DNA of 64,000 nt. Source: Algoriphagus halophilus (GTDB lineage Bacteria > Bacteroidota > Bacteroidia > Cytophagales > Cyclobacteriaceae). Position 1 is the stretch's first letter; every line of letters begins with the position of its first letter. Shown one piece after another: positions 62,898-64,000 of this stretch. Location: NCBI RefSeq assembly GCF_900129785.1, contig NZ_FSRC01000003.1, positions 372,001 to 436,000 of the forward strand, read 5' to 3'. Position numbers and translations under genes: made by a program. The notes under the pieces are model-generated. The model saw only the letters and a list, made by a program, of their open reading frames with translations, did no database searches and had not been told where the DNA came from.

Positions 62898-64000
62898 ATG
62901 AAAAAACGTTTTACGCTCTTTACATTACTATTGAGCATTTGGTCATTTGGACTTTTTGCTCAATCCATCCCAACACCTAAATCTCATTTTGGGTTTGATA
63001 TTGGTGATGATTATAAGCTAGCCACCTTCTCTCAATCAGAAGAATATTTTAAAAAAGTTGCTGATGCCAGTGACCGAGTAAAATTGGTAGAGATAGGAAA
63101 AACGGAGTATGGAAGATCCCATCCCATGATGATCGTAACTGCTCCCGCCAATTTCGAAAAATTAGATCGATATAAGGAAATTTCCCAAACCCTTGCTCGT
63201 GCTGAAATAACCAAAGAAGAGGCAGAGAGCCTGGTAATTGAAGGAAAACCAGTAGTTTGGATTGATGGAGGTCTTCATTCTACGGAAGTGGTAGGTCCCC
63301 ATCAATTAATCGAAACGTTGTATCAATTGGCTTCCAGAACTGATGAGGAGACCATGAAGATTTTGGATAATGTTATTATCCTTTTGGTTCATGCCAATCC
63401 TGACGGAATGGAGATTGTTTCTGATTGGTACATGAGTGAGGAAGACCCCGAAAAAAGAAATCAGAATATTCCCATCCTTTATCAGAAATATGTTGGGCAT
63501 GATAATAACAGGGATTTTTACATGAATAATATGAGTGAGGCGGCAAATATGTCACTTCAACAATATGTAGAATGGATCCCTCAGATTATTTACAATCACC
63601 ACCAATCTGGACCAGCAGGGACAGTAGTGGCAGGACCTCCTTATAGAGATCCCTTCAACCATGTTTTTGATCCGCTAATTATTACCAGTTTAGATGGAGT
63701 AGGGGCTGCCATGATCAATAGATTACATCAAGAAGATAAACCAGGTTATACCAGATTAGACGGTTCAGTTTTTTCAACTTGGTGGAATGGAGGCCTAAGA
63801 ACTACTCCTTACTATCATAACATCATCGGGATTTTGACTGAAATTATTGGTAGTCCGACCCCTTCTTCTGTTCCATTGGTTCCGGATAGATTAATTCCTA
63901 ATAATGGTACTCCTTACCCAGTGGCTCCACAAGATTGGCACTTTAGAAGATCCATCGACTACTCTGTATCTCTCAACTATGCCATCCTAAACCATGCAGT
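62898..64000 (+). CDS. M14 zinc carboxypeptidase family protein, 5' part
   Basis: About 367 residues are visible and the frame is open at the window edge. Signal peptide: SIWSFGLFAQ. Zinc site H-x-x-E is in IDGGLHSTEVVGPHQLIETL. Downstream, HANPDGMEIVSDWYM, GHDNNRDFYMNN (substrate Arg) and PQIIYNHHQSGPAGT (third zinc His region) follow the carboxypeptidase layout. Exported metallopeptidase for peptide scavenging is likely. The catalytic Glu region would be near or past the end and the remaining C-terminus is unknown. Confidence 0.9.
   Translation, partial: MKKRFTLFTLLLSIWSFGLFAQSIPTPKSHFGFDIGDDYKLATFSQSEEYFKKVADASDRVKLVEIGKTEYGRSHPMMIVTAPANFEKLDRYKEISQTLARAEITKEEAESLVIEGKPVVWIDGGLHSTEVVGPHQLIETLYQLASRTDEETMKILDNVIILLVHANPDGMEIVSDWYMSEEDPEKRNQNIPILYQKYVGHDNNRDFYMNNMSEAANMSLQQYVEWIPQIIYNHHQSGPAGTVVAGPPYRDPFNHVFDPLIITSLDGVGAAMINRLHQEDKPGYTRLDGSVFSTWWNGGLRTTPYYHNIIGILTEIIGSPTPSSVPLVPDRLIPNNGTPYPVAPQDWHFRRSIDYSVSLNYAILNHA

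Noticed and set aside
1..64000. CRISPR array, toxin-antitoxin, restriction or other defence system
   Set aside because: No repeat-spacer array, cas genes, small toxin pairs or methylase/endonuclease genes were found in any part of the window.

Overview
The window reads as the chromosome of a free-living aerobic member of the Bacteroidota, most likely Cytophagales and possibly Cyclobacteriaceae/Algoriphagus-like (inference from gene content; no search was run). Pointers are an alternative complex III plus aa3-type oxidase locus, SusC/SusD and TonB-linked receptors, LytTR/LytS regulation, TAnnTTTG -7 promoter elements in place of sigma70 boxes, few Shine-Dalgarno sites, IspG of the long insert-containing type, and lipoprotein-rich surface genes. 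No tRNA, rRNA, IS element, prophage or CRISPR array was found.

Layout. 1-11.5 kb: respiratory locus on the + strand, from the 3' part of actC through actD, actE, actF, coxB, coxA, ctaA, ctaB, two subunit III genes and a subunit IV gene, then a terminator, SCO, a DUF420 protein and a small CxxC membrane protein, closed by a second terminator. 11.5-18.7 kb: a giant orphan NtrY-like sensor kinase and a 1154-residue outer-membrane protein. 18.8-21.7 kb: SDR, long-form ispG and a small membrane protein. 21.8-31 kb: mixed housekeeping genes (DUF5009 acyltransferase, sterol desaturase family, MmcQ/orphan ABC ATPase, cytochrome c lipoprotein, SlyD, methyltransferase, YfhO, Ffh). 31-35.7 kb: LytTR regulator and LytS-type kinase, divergent from a TonB-type receptor whose upstream region is rich in inverted repeats. 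35.8-45 kb: pdhB, aldehyde dehydrogenase, rhodanese lipoprotein, YfcE, an unusually small 47-residue basic protein, hisS, ybaB, GT2, PspC and a TPR lipoprotein.

45-58.2 kb is the most distinctive part: SusC, SusD, a large FG-GAP/ASPIC-UnbV lipoprotein, a creatininase-family hydrolase (opposite strand), an exported glycosylasparaginase, CutC and a second FG-GAP protein with a heme CxxCH site. Together they suggest uptake and cleavage of an amide-linked or glycosyl-asparagine-type compound. That is a hypothesis from gene context. A LacI-type palindrome and a structured leader lie before susC.

58.3-64 kb: a CBS-domain protein, metZ preceded by a SAM-I (S-box) riboswitch on the - strand, pth, rplY (L25/Ctc), prs, and the 5' part of an M14 carboxypeptidase that runs off the window.

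Several starts were moved to internal ATG codons where the longest reading frame began at TTG or GTG or ran past a signal peptide; this is stated in each entry.
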